This document shows, piece after piece, positions 1-7,445 of a stretch of 10,000 bases of DNA. Source of the DNA: an uncultured Clostridia bacterium (GTDB taxonomy: Bacteria > Bacillota > Clostridia > Oscillospirales > Ruminococcaceae); contig CAMNDR010000014.1 of the NCBI GenBank assembly GCA_946535685.1, positions 1 through 10,000 of the forward strand, written 5' to 3'. Below the pieces are notes generated by a model that saw only the letters and a list, made by a program, of their open reading frames with translations, had not been told where the DNA came from and did no database searches. Both the position numbers and the translations under genes were made by a program. How positions within the stretch are numbered: position 1 is the stretch's first letter; every line of letters begins with the position of its first letter.

Positions 1-427
1 TGCCGACGGGCTTGCCGTCCGTGCGGGTGACTGTCACGTCAAAGGCATATTCCTGGCCGGCTTTCAGCGCCGGGATCTCCGGAGCGGTGATCTTGTAGAG
101 GGAGTCGGCGGCTTCTGTGATCGTCAGGCTGAATGAACCCTCGCTGACATTCTTGCTGTCCACGCCCTCGATCTGTGCTGCAAGGCCGAGGGTCACGTCG
201 CCCGTGTACGGCTTTTCTGCCCGGAGCGTTACCTTGACGGTCGCTGTGTCCGTATCGGAGGTCACAGTCTCCCAGCTTGCATAATAGGCATCGTCCTCGC
301 CCATTTTCCGGAAGCCGTTCACAGTGCCGACGGGCTTGCCGTCCGTGCGGGTGACTGTCACGTCAAAGGCATATTCCTGACCGGCTTTCAGCGCCGGGAT
401 CTCCGGAGCGGTGATCTTGTAGAGGGA
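1..427. repeat. 324-bp-period near-identical repeat inside the LRR gene
   Basis: Bases 1-103 match 325-427 with one difference that I can see (g56 versus a380). They encode the same 34-residue segment starting SLYKITAPEI. The two copies are 324 bp apart (108 codons), so the reading frame is kept. The DNA between them encodes the rest of one unit. The first copy is cut by the window edge, so more units may follow. Confidence 0.85.
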
Positions 428-2767
428 TGCTGCGGCGGGTTCGGTCGGCTCGGTGGCAGGCTGACCGGCGCTCAGAGGAGTAATGTTCAACATCTTGACG
501 GGCGCAAAACCCGTATCATTTGTTTCCTTCCAGTCAAAGTTGTAGGAGCCGTCACTGTTGAGCGTGACAGGATCGGAGTACCAATAGCCGTTTTCTTCCT
601 TATAGGCATGTGTAGGTGTCATAACACCGTCTGTTACCTGATAGCGGAGCTGGATATAAGTCGCTTCATCCGGTCTGAAATCGGCTGTAACAGGGTAGTT
701 GATGGTGTAGGTTTCACCGGAAGCGCACAGATGGACAGGCTTGCCGTCTTTTAAGCTATAGCCATCTGCGCCGCTGCCGCTACCTCTTACACCGATGTAC
801 AGACACTGGCTATACGAGTCCCATTCGTACCCGACCTCATCAAGCCGCTTGTCCTTATACTTGTCCAGCCACAGCGGGCTGACAACGGACAGATCTTCGG
901 AATTGAGCACGCCTTCGGCGGTCGTGCCGTCAAAATTCGCCCAGCCCTCGGAGACATTCTTCCGGAACATGTCGAGGACATCCTTGAAAGCGACCTCGGG
1001 ATCTACTTCAGCCTCGGTTGCTGCTTCCGTTGCAGGTACGGTCTCAGCCTGCTCCATACCTTCGGAGAGCATGGTCAGCTGGAACGTTCTGTATGCCCGC
1101 CAGGTATTATATTTGCTCGAGTCAACCTCCTGCCAGTTGTAGGCATAGCTGCCGTCCTTCTGGAGGGTGAATTCTTCTGTACGGTAATACTTTCCGTCCT
1201 TATCCTGCTTTCTTGCAGACTCCGGTACAAGTGCCCCGTCTACAAGATCATAGGACGTATCCTGGCTGGCATCCGTTGCTTCATCCAGTACGATAGTCTC
1301 GATGTACGGACCGGAGATCTTGTATGCCGTCTTCTCGCCGGCAGAGCAGAGATGGATGATTTTGCCGTCCTTGATGGCATAACCATCTACACAGCCGTAA
1401 ACGCCCTTTGCAGAGATGCTCAGTACGCCATTATGATAATCATAGCCGACCTCATCGAGCGTCTTGTCTTTGTAAGTATCCAGCCACAGCGGGCTTACGG
1501 TGGTGAGATCGTCGGAATTGAGCAGGCCTTCGGCGGTCTTGCCGTCAAAATTCGCCCAGCCCTCGGAGACATTCTTCCGGAACATGTCGAGCACGTCCTT
1601 GAAGGCGACCTCGGGATCTACTTCAGCCTCGGTTGCTGCTTCGGTCTCGACCGGATCGGTGACTGGTTCGGTCGCAACCGGAACAGGCTCCGCCGCCTGC
1701 GGTGCATCGCCAAGGCTCTCAAAGGTGCGGTTGTACTTTTTCGCATAGGCTTGTGCGCTGGAGTTGCTGTAGCCCTTGATGACAGCAGTCTCGGGGAACG
1801 TCGTTTCTTCATCATGGATCGCACAGTCCGGATTCAGAATGGTGACGGAGGTGAGGGAGGTGGATCCATAGAAAGCCGACTGTGCGATGCTCGTTACGTT
1901 GGCCGGAACGGTGAAGTCGGTAAACGCTTTGCAGGCGCTGAACGTATGCTTGTTAATGCTCGTTACGCTGTCCGGGATGGTGACGGAGGGGAGCGCTTCG
2001 CAGCGGGTGAACGCATCCTGTCCGATGCTCACTACGCTGTCCGGGATGTTGACAGAGGTGAGGGACAGGCAAATGGCGAAGGCATTTTTTCCGATGCTCG
2101 TCACGCCGTCCGGGATGGTGACGGAGGTGATGGCTTTGCATGAATAGAAAGCAAACTCTCCGATGCTCTTTACGCTGTCCGGGATCGTAACATCTCCGGT
2201 GCAGGTTGTTCCGTCGATCAGAATGCCGTTGACGATGACAAACTGGTTTTTCTTCTGCTGAGCAGCAAGCCACGGTGTTTCATTAAAGGCTCTCCCTCCG
2301 ATGCTCGTCGCACCGTCCGGGATGGTGATGTCGGCGAGGGAGGTGCATTTGTGGAAAGCAGACTCACCGATGCTTGTCACGCTGTCCGGGATGTTGATGC
2401 TGGTGAGGGCTTTGCATCCGTAGAAGGTATTCACTCCGATGCTCGTCACGCCGTCCGGGACGGTAACGGTGGCGAGGTTCTGGCACTCGGAGAAAACGCG
2501 GTCTCCGATGCTCGTCACCGGCAGACCTTCCACCTCCGCCGGGATTACGACCTCTGTTGCCTCCTTGGCGCATTCTTTGACCTCAGCGTAATTCTCGAAC
2601 AGGGAAAATGTCAGATCACCGGCGGTGAACTCCGGGGTAGAGGTGGCCATCTGTGTAACAGATGTGAAATCGCCATAAACTGCAAGAGCAGCCGTCTCCG
2701 GCAATGCCGCCGTCAGCAGCATGCACCCAGCAAGACCTGCGGCGGTGGCTTTACGTAAAAATTTCAT
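1..2767 (-). CDS. Secreted BspA-type leucine-rich-repeat protein with duplicated C-terminal modules (partial, C-terminus beyond window)
   Basis: The frame is open from ATG at 2767 to the window edge, giving 922 residues without a stop. AGGAGG (2774-2779, minus strand) sits 6 nt before the ATG and decides the start. Residues 1-29 form a signal peptide (MKFLRK, then a hydrophobic core ending TAALA). An LAGC lipobox-like motif at 12-15 lies very early in the core, so Sec signal peptidase cleavage after about residue 29 is likelier than lipidation. Residues ~70-315 carry about nine LRR_5 repeats of the form SVTIPDSVTSIGxxAFxxC. The stretch ending GYSNSSAQAYAKKY (332-345) is a typical cap for these arrays. 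A Thr/Glu/Pro-rich linker (~356-383) leads to a module at ~384-570 that recurs at ~589-775. A beta-rich segment at 781-814 recurs at 889-922. BspA-type LRR proteins are known as surface or binding proteins. The ligand is unknown here, and the anchor (dockerin, sortase motif or other) would lie outside the window. Confidence 0.88.
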   Translation of the reverse strand, partial: MKFLRKATAAGLAGCMLLTAALPETAALAVYGDFTSVTQMATSTPEFTAGDLTFSLFENYAEVKECAKEATEVVIPAEVEGLPVTSIGDRVFSECQNLATVTVPDGVTSIGVNTFYGCKALTSINIPDSVTSIGESAFHKCTSLADITIPDGATSIGGRAFNETPWLAAQQKKNQFVIVNGILIDGTTCTGDVTIPDSVKSIGEFAFYSCKAITSVTIPDGVTSIGKNAFAICLSLTSVNIPDSVVSIGQDAFTRCEALPSVTIPDSVTSINKHTFSACKAFTDFTVPANVTSIAQSAFYGSTSLTSVTILNPDCAIHDEETTFPETAVIKGYSNSSAQAYAKKYNRTFESLGDAPQAAEPVPVATEPVTDPVETEAATEAEVDPEVAFKDVLDMFRKNVSEGWANFDGKTAEGLLNSDDLTTVSPLWLDTYKDKTLDEVGYDYHNGVLSISAKGVYGCVDGYAIKDGKIIHLCSAGEKTAYKISGPYIETIVLDEATDASQDTSYDLVDGALVPESARKQDKDGKYYRTEEFTLQKDGSYAYNWQEVDSSKYNTWRAYRTFQLTMLSEGMEQAETVPATEAATEAEVDPEVAFKDVLDMFRKNVSEGWANFDGTTAEGVLNSEDLSVVSPLWLDKYKDKRLDEVGYEWDSYSQCLYIGVRGSGSGADGYSLKDGKPVHLCASGETYTINYPVTADFRPDEATYIQLRYQVTDGVMTPTHAYKEENGYWYSDPVTLNSDGSYNFDWKETNDTGFAPVKMLNITPLSAGQPATEPTEPAAASLYKITAPEIPALKAGQEYAFDVTVTRTDGKPVGTVNGFRKMGEDDAYYASWETVTSDTDTATVKVTLRAEKPYTGDVTLGLAAQIEGVDSKNVSEGSFSLTITEAADSLYKITAPEIPALKAGQEYAFDVTVTRTDGKPVG
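834..1645. repeat. 615-bp-period internal duplication in the LRR gene
   Basis: The stretches ~834-1030 and ~1449-1645 are alike, 615 bp (205 codons) apart. The block 931-974 versus 1546-1589 looks identical at the DNA level, while the flanks differ at many positions. The encoded core begins DPEVAFKDVLDMFRKN and ends in a stretch with SPLWLDxYKDKxLDEVGY. The pattern fits an in-frame module duplication with later divergence or local gene conversion. I do not recognise the module as a named family. Confidence 0.8.
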
Positions 2768-2821
2768 AGATTTCCTCCTTTTGGATCAATGATTCTGCAC
2801 CTGGTTTGTGCATACAATTTT

Positions 2822-2850
2822 ATTGTAGCACGCAGACGGCCATAATGCAA
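2822..2850 (-). promoter_or_regulatory. Sigma-A-type promoter for the LRR-protein gene
   Basis: On the minus strand, TTGCAT (2850-2845) and TACAAT (2827-2822) are separated by exactly 17 nt, with a TGC extended -10. Transcription would start about 7 nt downstream of the -10 box, leaving a ~45-50 nt leader that contains the AGGAGG ribosome binding site. Confidence 0.75.
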
Positions 2851-2859
2851 GCGCTTTCT
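2845..2859. promoter_or_regulatory. Candidate CcpA catabolite-responsive element (cre)
   Basis: The 15-mer ATGCAAGCGCTTTCT fits the Bacillus cre consensus WTGNAANCGNWNNCW at every defined position. It overlaps the whole -35 hexamer of the LRR-gene promoter, a position where CcpA binding would be expected to repress. The match is seen directly. Repression by carbon source is inferred and needs a CcpA homologue in this organism. Confidence 0.55.
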
Positions 2860-2885
2860 GTACTGAGATGCCGGATATCGTAAAC

Positions 2886-2914
2886 TTTCCACAAGGTTTA
2901 CACCATTGTGGAAA
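2886..2914. repeat. 9-bp perfect inverted repeat in the divergent intergenic region
   Basis: TTTCCACAA (2886-2894) and TTGTGGAAA (2906-2914) are perfect inverted copies around an 11-nt spacer. They lie between the two divergent promoters, about 40 bp upstream of the murA -35 box. The symmetry and AT-rich arms suit an operator for a dimeric regulator, but no regulator can be named. Confidence 0.4.
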
Positions 2915-2953
2915 TCAAAGTTGGAACTTTTTTCTAAACAGGCTTTTTTATAC

Positions 2954-2982
2954 TTTACAAATCCTGCAATATGATGTATAAT
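2954..2982 (+). promoter_or_regulatory. Sigma-A-type promoter for murA and downstream genes
   Basis: TTTACA (2954-2959) and a consensus TATAAT (2977-2982) are separated by 17 nt. The expected start near 2989 gives a leader of about 100 nt before murA. This is the only clear plus-strand promoter I found ahead of the five-gene run. Confidence 0.8.
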
Positions 2983-3017
2983 AAGTAAATAGGACGATTC
3001 TATCTACAGGAAAGAAC

Positions 3018-3038
3018 TGCGGCCGCAGAGAAGCGGCC
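3018..3038 (+). other. GC-only hairpin in the murA 5' leader
   Basis: GGCCGC (3021-3026) can pair with GCGGCC (3033-3038) around the loop AGAGAA. The left arm also lies inside the self-complementary 12-mer CTGCGGCCGCAG (3018-3029), which gives an alternative pairing. No T-run follows, so it is not an intrinsic terminator. It may stabilise the leader or affect translation. Any role is inferred. Confidence 0.35.
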
Positions 3039-3092
3039 TGGAATAAGAACAAGGAAAGAGAGAAAGCACCGTAAAGAGGAGAGATAACCAAG

Positions 3093-4436
3093 GTGGATAA
3101 ATTTGTAATCGAAGGCGGTAACCGCCTGACGGGCGATATTTATGTGTCCGGTGCCAAAAATTCCGTGGTGGCGCTGCTCCCTGCGACGCTGCTGCTCGAT
3201 GTGCCCTGCATCATCGAGAATGTGCCGGATATCAGCGATGTGGAGATCTGCCTGACCATCCTGCGTGAGCTGGGCGCTTCTGTCGAGAAGCTGCGTGAGG
3301 GCACCTACCGCATTTCGACACTGGATGTCACCAGCACAGAGGTTCCGGCAGAGCTTGCACGGAAAATGCGTGCTTCCTATTACTTCCTGGGCGCTCTGCT
3401 CGGCCGTTCCCACCGTGCCGTGGCTGCCATGCCCGGCGGCTGCAATCTCGGTGAACGCCCGATCGACCAGCATCTGCTGGCATTTGAGTCGCTCGGCGCC
3501 GAGACCACACTCATCAAGAAGATCGACAACGACGGCACAGCGTACATCGACGCTGTGGAGCTGAAAGCGGATTACCTCTACGGCTCCAACATCAGCCTGA
3601 ACGTTGTCTCTGTCGGTGCCACGATGAACGCCATCCTTGCTGCTGTCAAGGCGGACGGCGTCACTGTCATCGAAAACTGCGCCAGAGAGCCGCACATCGT
3701 GGATCTGGCGAATTTCCTGAACTATATGGGCGCCCGCATCAGCGGTGCCGGCACCCACAAGATCACGGTCGAGGGCGTAGAGAAGCTCCTTGGCAATGAT
3801 GCGCTTGAGGGCTCCGTGGAGGAGCGCACCTATGCGGTCGTTCCTGACCAGATCGAGGCAGGCACCTTCATGGTCGCCGCTGCCGCCACACGGGGCGATG
3901 TGATGATCCACGGCGTGATCCCGCATCACATGAAGGACATTACCGAGCGCCTGCAGGAATGCGGCGTGACGGTCGAGGAGTTCGAGAACGAGGACGGTCA
4001 GGATATGTGCATCCGGGTGGCTGTCTCTGAGAACCGCCGCCTGCATCCGACCAACATCAAGACCGAGCCGTATCCCGGCTTTCCGACCGATATGCAGCCC
4101 CAGATGGCAGCGCTCCTGTGCATCGTGGACGGGCAGAGCAATATCTCCGAGCAGGTCTGGGAGGATCGCTTCCGCTATGTTGCGGAGCTGCGGCACATGG
4201 GCGCACAGATCAACACCACGCACGACGGTGCGATCATTTTCGGCGTTCCGGGTCTGCACGGTGCCAAGGTCAAGGCCTGCGACCTGCGTGCAGGTGCTGC
4301 CATGATCATTGCGGGTCTTGCCGCAGAGGGCACGACGGAGATCACGGATATCTACCATATCGAGCGCGGCTATTCCCATATCGTGGAGAAGCTCCGCGGC
4401 ATCGGTGCGGATATGAAGCGCGTCAGCGAGGATTGA
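3093..4436 (+). CDS. murA: UDP-N-acetylglucosamine 1-carboxyvinyltransferase (MurA)
   Basis: This cytoplasmic enzyme transfers enolpyruvate from PEP to UDP-GlcNAc, the first committed step of peptidoglycan synthesis and the fosfomycin target. The 447-residue protein is slightly longer than the usual ~420-430. Visible family motifs are the KN pair at 22-23, RASYYFLG at 93-100, the catalytic-loop cysteine C117 in PGGCNLGERP (equivalent to E. coli Cys115), the aspartate D333 in FPTDMQPQ, DLRAGAAMIIAGL (397-409) and the C-terminal YHIERGY. C117 being Cys rather than Asp predicts fosfomycin sensitivity at this residue. The start is GTG, because GTG-GAT-AAA aligns with the family N-terminus and a purine-rich AGGAG lies at 3077-3081. 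Firmicutes often have two paralogues (MurAA/MurAB), and I cannot tell which this is. The lipoprotein gene follows after 2 nt, so the two are probably co-transcribed. Confidence 0.96.
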   Translation: MDKFVIEGGNRLTGDIYVSGAKNSVVALLPATLLLDVPCIIENVPDISDVEICLTILRELGASVEKLREGTYRISTLDVTSTEVPAELARKMRASYYFLGALLGRSHRAVAAMPGGCNLGERPIDQHLLAFESLGAETTLIKKIDNDGTAYIDAVELKADYLYGSNISLNVVSVGATMNAILAAVKADGVTVIENCAREPHIVDLANFLNYMGARISGAGTHKITVEGVEKLLGNDALEGSVEERTYAVVPDQIEAGTFMVAAAATRGDVMIHGVIPHHMKDITERLQECGVTVEEFENEDGQDMCIRVAVSENRRLHPTNIKTEPYPGFPTDMQPQMAALLCIVDGQSNISEQVWEDRFRYVAELRHMGAQINTTHDGAIIFGVPGLHGAKVKACDLRAGAAMIIAGLAAEGTTEITDIYHIERGYSHIVEKLRGIGADMKRVSED

Positions 4437-4438
4437 AC

Positions 4439-6076
4439 ATGAAAAAACTGACAGCAGTTTTGCTGGTATGCTGCTTTGTCCTTTGCGGATGCAGCAAAAA
4501 AGCCCCCGCTCCGGAAAGCACACCGGAGCCAACAGAACCCACAGAAATCACAACGGCAGCCGTCACTGAAACGGCTGCCGAAACTACAGAAGCCCCTACA
4601 GAGCCGCCTGCACAGGATACAGAGACCGCCTACTGGCATCACCCCGATCTGTCCCTTGAAGAGGCGCTCTCGTGCTATCTGGAGCCGGATACAGTGGGGC
4701 AGTATTACAGTATGCGGCTGCCCTCCTCGGCGGAGGAAGCGTGGCTGTATGAGATGTATTCCTTTGATGTCAAGCTGTTCTATGACATTTACAGAAATGA
4801 GCTCCCGCTGCTCTACGAGGACGAGATCAACAGCTACTTTACCGAGCAGTTCGGCATGACGAAGGACGAGTTCCTCTATGAGACCGAGCCCGAACAAGCG
4901 GATGAGCTTGTACAGAAGTGGGCAGATTCGGTGGATCCGCACACGCTGACGGACTGGCAGTACCTGTTCTATTATGATCAGTATATGTGCCGCATCATGG
5001 AGGCCAAGGAGCAGGAAGCAGACCGGCTCCGGGAGATCCCGGTGCAGGAGATGTCTGCGGGCGACCTGTTTGGCTTTACGGTGGTGGGTAGTCTGATCTA
5101 CCCGGATATGACAAATCAGGCGTCGATGGAGACATTCGCACCCCAGCTCGCGGAGCGCTGCCGGGAGATCCTTGCGCAGCCGGAGTATGCCGAGAAGGTG
5201 CCGGAATATCTGGCAAAGAACGGCATCGGCTCCGATGACGCTGCCATCCCCCAGACCCGGGAGCTCGATGCCGCCAATACCGCAGCATGGTATGCGGCCT
5301 ACACCAAGGATCTGCAGGAGGATCTCGTGCGGGAAAACCGGACGGATCACTACATCCCGGAGACGCTGGAGCAGGTCATGGCCAAGCTCCTGCTGAACAG
5401 GGAATCCTACTACTATGATGCCGATTTCCCGAGCTGTTGGGAAATGCCGGACGATCTGCCTTATCTGCCGGAGGTCTCGGAGGTGCGCTACATCGTCGTG
5501 GATCGGCCGGATGACGAAGACAAGATGCCGAAGCTCCTGCAAAACGAGGAGCTCTTCGCCTGCTATGTGCCGGGTGACGGATGGCTGTTCCATAAGTTCA
5601 ACGACCACAATGACAGCCACTTCGACCCCGCTTCCAACAGCGAAAAGCGCACAGCACTGCAATTTATGTACGCCGCTCTGGGCGCACTTGGCGACCTTGG
5701 CGTCAGCGGCCAGCCCGGCTGCTACAGCAGCGAGCCGGAATGCAGCGTGAATCCCTCTGCGGACTTTGACAATACAGCATTTGTGAACAGCATCCGGAAA
5801 GAATTCCCGGCGCTCGACGACTACCGGTACATCATCGTTGTGAACGAGAACAGTGCGCACGTTGCCATCCAGCGGAAAAATGCCGCACTGACGCCGTGCA
5901 TCGGCTTTGCATGGCGGGATGATGACGTTGCCCACGAAAGCTACAGTGAATGCTACACCGATGCCACGTTCCTGCTGCCGGATGCGGACAGCTACTGGCG
6001 CGCAGACCTGGCGCATGCGCTCGATTTTGAAGCGGTCTGCGACGCTTTAATGGAAAATTACGGATTCTTATTCTGA
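4439..6076 (+). CDS. Putative lipoprotein of unknown function
   Basis: This 545-residue protein is not recognised. The N-terminus MKKLTAVLLVCCFVLCGC is a lipoprotein signal with lipobox LCGC, so C18 should be lipidated and the protein tethered outside the membrane. Residues ~21-63 are a Pro/Thr/Glu-rich low-complexity linker. The rest is acidic and rich in Tyr and Trp, with a helical-looking middle (~70-330). Two stretches resemble each other, SEVRYIVVDRP (347-357) and DDYRYIIVVNEN (460-471), and could mark two related small alpha/beta units (inference). The ATG at 4439 is chosen because it gives the signal peptide and has GAGGA (4428-4432) 6 nt upstream inside the murA end. The same frame stays open further upstream in murA, but that part is a shadow of murA. 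Sitting 2 nt after murA and 22 nt before walJ, it may have an envelope-related role, which is only guilt by association. Confidence 0.88.
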   Translation: MKKLTAVLLVCCFVLCGCSKKAPAPESTPEPTEPTEITTAAVTETAAETTEAPTEPPAQDTETAYWHHPDLSLEEALSCYLEPDTVGQYYSMRLPSSAEEAWLYEMYSFDVKLFYDIYRNELPLLYEDEINSYFTEQFGMTKDEFLYETEPEQADELVQKWADSVDPHTLTDWQYLFYYDQYMCRIMEAKEQEADRLREIPVQEMSAGDLFGFTVVGSLIYPDMTNQASMETFAPQLAERCREILAQPEYAEKVPEYLAKNGIGSDDAAIPQTRELDAANTAAWYAAYTKDLQEDLVRENRTDHYIPETLEQVMAKLLLNRESYYYDADFPSCWEMPDDLPYLPEVSEVRYIVVDRPDDEDKMPKLLQNEELFACYVPGDGWLFHKFNDHNDSHFDPASNSEKRTALQFMYAALGALGDLGVSGQPGCYSSEPECSVNPSADFDNTAFVNSIRKEFPALDDYRYIIVVNENSAHVAIQRKNAALTPCIGFAWRDDDVAHESYSECYTDATFLLPDADSYWRADLAHALDFEAVCDALMENYGFLF

Positions 6077-6098
6077 TTTCTGACCGAGGTGGAACCTA

Positions 6099-6884
6099 AT
6101 GGCAAAATTTTATCCCCTGTTCAGCTCGAGCAGCGGCAACGCCTCCTACATCGGGGGCAGGAATGCCGGTATTTTAGTCGATGCCGGCGCAAGCTGCAAA
6201 AAGCTGGTGGGCGCACTGGAGAACAACGGTCTGCAAAAGGAATGCATCAAGGGCATTTTCATCACCCACACGCATTCCGACCACACCAAGGGGCTGCGGG
6301 TGCTTGCCGGAAAGCTGAAGGTGCCGGTCTACGGCACGCAGGAGACCCTGCAGGTGCTGGAGCATGACGGGCAGATCCCGGCGGGCGTGGAGACGATCCC
6401 GATCGAGACGGGAGCGATCGACTGCGGCGGCTGTGAGGTCGTGGCATTCCCGACCATGCATGACTGTTCCGGAAGCTGCGGCTACCGGATCCATACAGCG
6501 GATGACAAATACTGTGCTGTCTGCACGGATCTTGGCGTGGTCACGCCGGTCGTCAGGAACGCCGTCACGGGCTGTGACATGGTGCTGCTTGAAGCAAATT
6601 ATGATATTGAAATGCTGCGCCGGGGGCCGTATCCGCCGGAGCTGAAACGTCGGATCATGTCGGAATACGGCCATCTTTCCAACAATGACAGTGCCGGCTT
6701 TGCAGAGCATCTGGTGCAGAACGGCACGACCCGGCTGCTGCTCGGCCATCTGTCGCCGCACAACAACACCCAGCAGCTTGCGGCACAGGCAGTGCTGGAC
6801 GGTCTGCGCAATTTCACGCAGGGCATGGATTATCTGCTCGGCATTGCGCCGGTCGAGACGCAGGGCGGGGCGGTGGTTTTCTGA
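6099..6884 (+). CDS. walJ: WalJ/YycJ-type metallo-beta-lactamase-fold hydrolase
   Basis: This 261-residue protein has the length and motifs of the YycJ (WalJ) family. It opens with a SSSSGNASY stretch (9-17). The metal-binding motif HTHSDH is at 57-62, with further candidate ligands H121/D122, D144 in CTDLGVV and H217 in LLGHLSPHN. The family signature ANYDIEMLRRGPYPPELKRR (166-185) followed by GHLSN (191-195) is present. In Bacillus and relatives the gene sits in the walRK operon, and its product is linked to cell-wall and DNA-related functions, with a proposed nuclease-like activity. No walRK is seen here, so it has moved away from that operon, but it keeps rlmH beside it. GAGGTGG (6086-6092) lies 6 nt before the ATG. 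The TGA overlaps the rlmH ATG by 1 nt, suggesting translational coupling. Confidence 0.9.
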   Translation: MAKFYPLFSSSSGNASYIGGRNAGILVDAGASCKKLVGALENNGLQKECIKGIFITHTHSDHTKGLRVLAGKLKVPVYGTQETLQVLEHDGQIPAGVETIPIETGAIDCGGCEVVAFPTMHDCSGSCGYRIHTADDKYCAVCTDLGVVTPVVRNAVTGCDMVLLEANYDIEMLRRGPYPPELKRRIMSEYGHLSNNDSAGFAEHLVQNGTTRLLLGHLSPHNNTQQLAAQAVLDGLRNFTQGMDYLLGIAPVETQGGAVVF

Positions 6885-7357
6885 TGCTGGTGCAGCTTCT
6901 CACGGTCGGCAAGCAGAAAGAGCCGCATCTGACAGCGGCGCAGGAGGTCTACCAGAAGCGCCTGACGCCGTTCTGTAAATTTGAATTCACGCAGCTGCCC
7001 GCCGTGCGGCTGTCGGACAAGCCCTCGGAGAAGGAGATCGCCCGTGCGCTCTCGCAGGAGGCGGATGCCGTCCGGAAGGCAGCCAAGGGCACGCTGATCG
7101 CCCTGTGCATCGAGGGAAAGCAGCTTTCGAGCGAAGGCTTTTCCGAGCTGCTCACCGGCGAGCTGCCCATGAAGGGGAGCGCTGTGACCTTTGTGATCGG
7201 CAGCTCCTTCGGGCTGGATCCGTCGCTCAAACAGGAGGCATTCCGGCGGATGTCCATGTCGGAAATGACCTTCCCCCATGCGCTCGCCGCCGTGATGCTC
7301 ATGGAGCAGATCTACCGGGCGTACCAGATCGACAAGGGGACGGGGTATCATAAGTAA
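6884..7357 (+). CDS. rlmH: 23S rRNA (pseudouridine1915-N3)-methyltransferase RlmH
   Basis: RlmH is a small SPOUT-class enzyme that uses S-adenosylmethionine to methylate pseudouridine 1915 in helix 69 of 23S rRNA, on assembled 70S ribosomes. The 157 residues match the usual ~155-160. The SAM-binding knot is seen in FVIGSSFGLD (103-112), MSEMTFPH (125-132) and EQIYRAYQI (141-149), and the protein ends in the conserved YHK. Two departures from the usual pattern are visible. The common GG of FVIGG is GS, and the usual HQLxR after TFP is HALAA (132-136). The remaining signature is intact, so I expect a working enzyme. The gene is coupled to walJ through a TGATG overlap. The walJ-rlmH neighbourhood is known from Bacillus and Staphylococcus. 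Confidence 0.95.
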   Translation: MLVQLLTVGKQKEPHLTAAQEVYQKRLTPFCKFEFTQLPAVRLSDKPSEKEIARALSQEADAVRKAAKGTLIALCIEGKQLSSEGFSELLTGELPMKGSAVTFVIGSSFGLDPSLKQEAFRRMSMSEMTFPHALAAVMLMEQIYRAYQIDKGTGYHK

Positions 7358-7445
7358 CCCCCTGCAGGGGAGACTGCTTCAGCGTTTCAGACAAGCTGCC
7401 ACAGACGGCAGATGCCGCAAATCAGATAGACAAGGAGACATCAAC

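Noticed and set aside
1352..2143. 263-codon plus-strand open frame with repeated sequence
   Set aside because: Its repetition simply reflects the LRR repeats on the other strand. The minus-strand frame has a signal peptide, ribosome binding site and LRR consensus.
2886..2894. TTTCCACAA arms as DnaA boxes
   Set aside because: They differ from TTATCCACA at more than one position, and no origin-type cluster or dnaA/dnaN gene is present.
2916..2936. AAAGTTGGAACTTTTTT as a terminator in the divergent region
   Set aside because: The stem is short and AT-rich, and no plus-strand gene ends nearby.
3000..4532. Long minus-strand open frame (510 codons) opposite murA
   Set aside because: It is the antisense shadow of murA, whose family motifs are unmistakable.
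4370..6016. Long minus-strand open frame (548 codons) opposite the lipoprotein gene
   Set aside because: It lies wholly opposite a gene with a lipoprotein signal and good ribosome binding site, and has no recognisable domain. Open antisense frames are common in this G+C-rich codon usage.
7358..7370. CCCCTGCAGGGG palindrome right after rlmH as a terminator
   Set aside because: It is a palindrome without a proper loop and has no T-run. I treat rlmH and the radical SAM gene as possibly co-transcribed.
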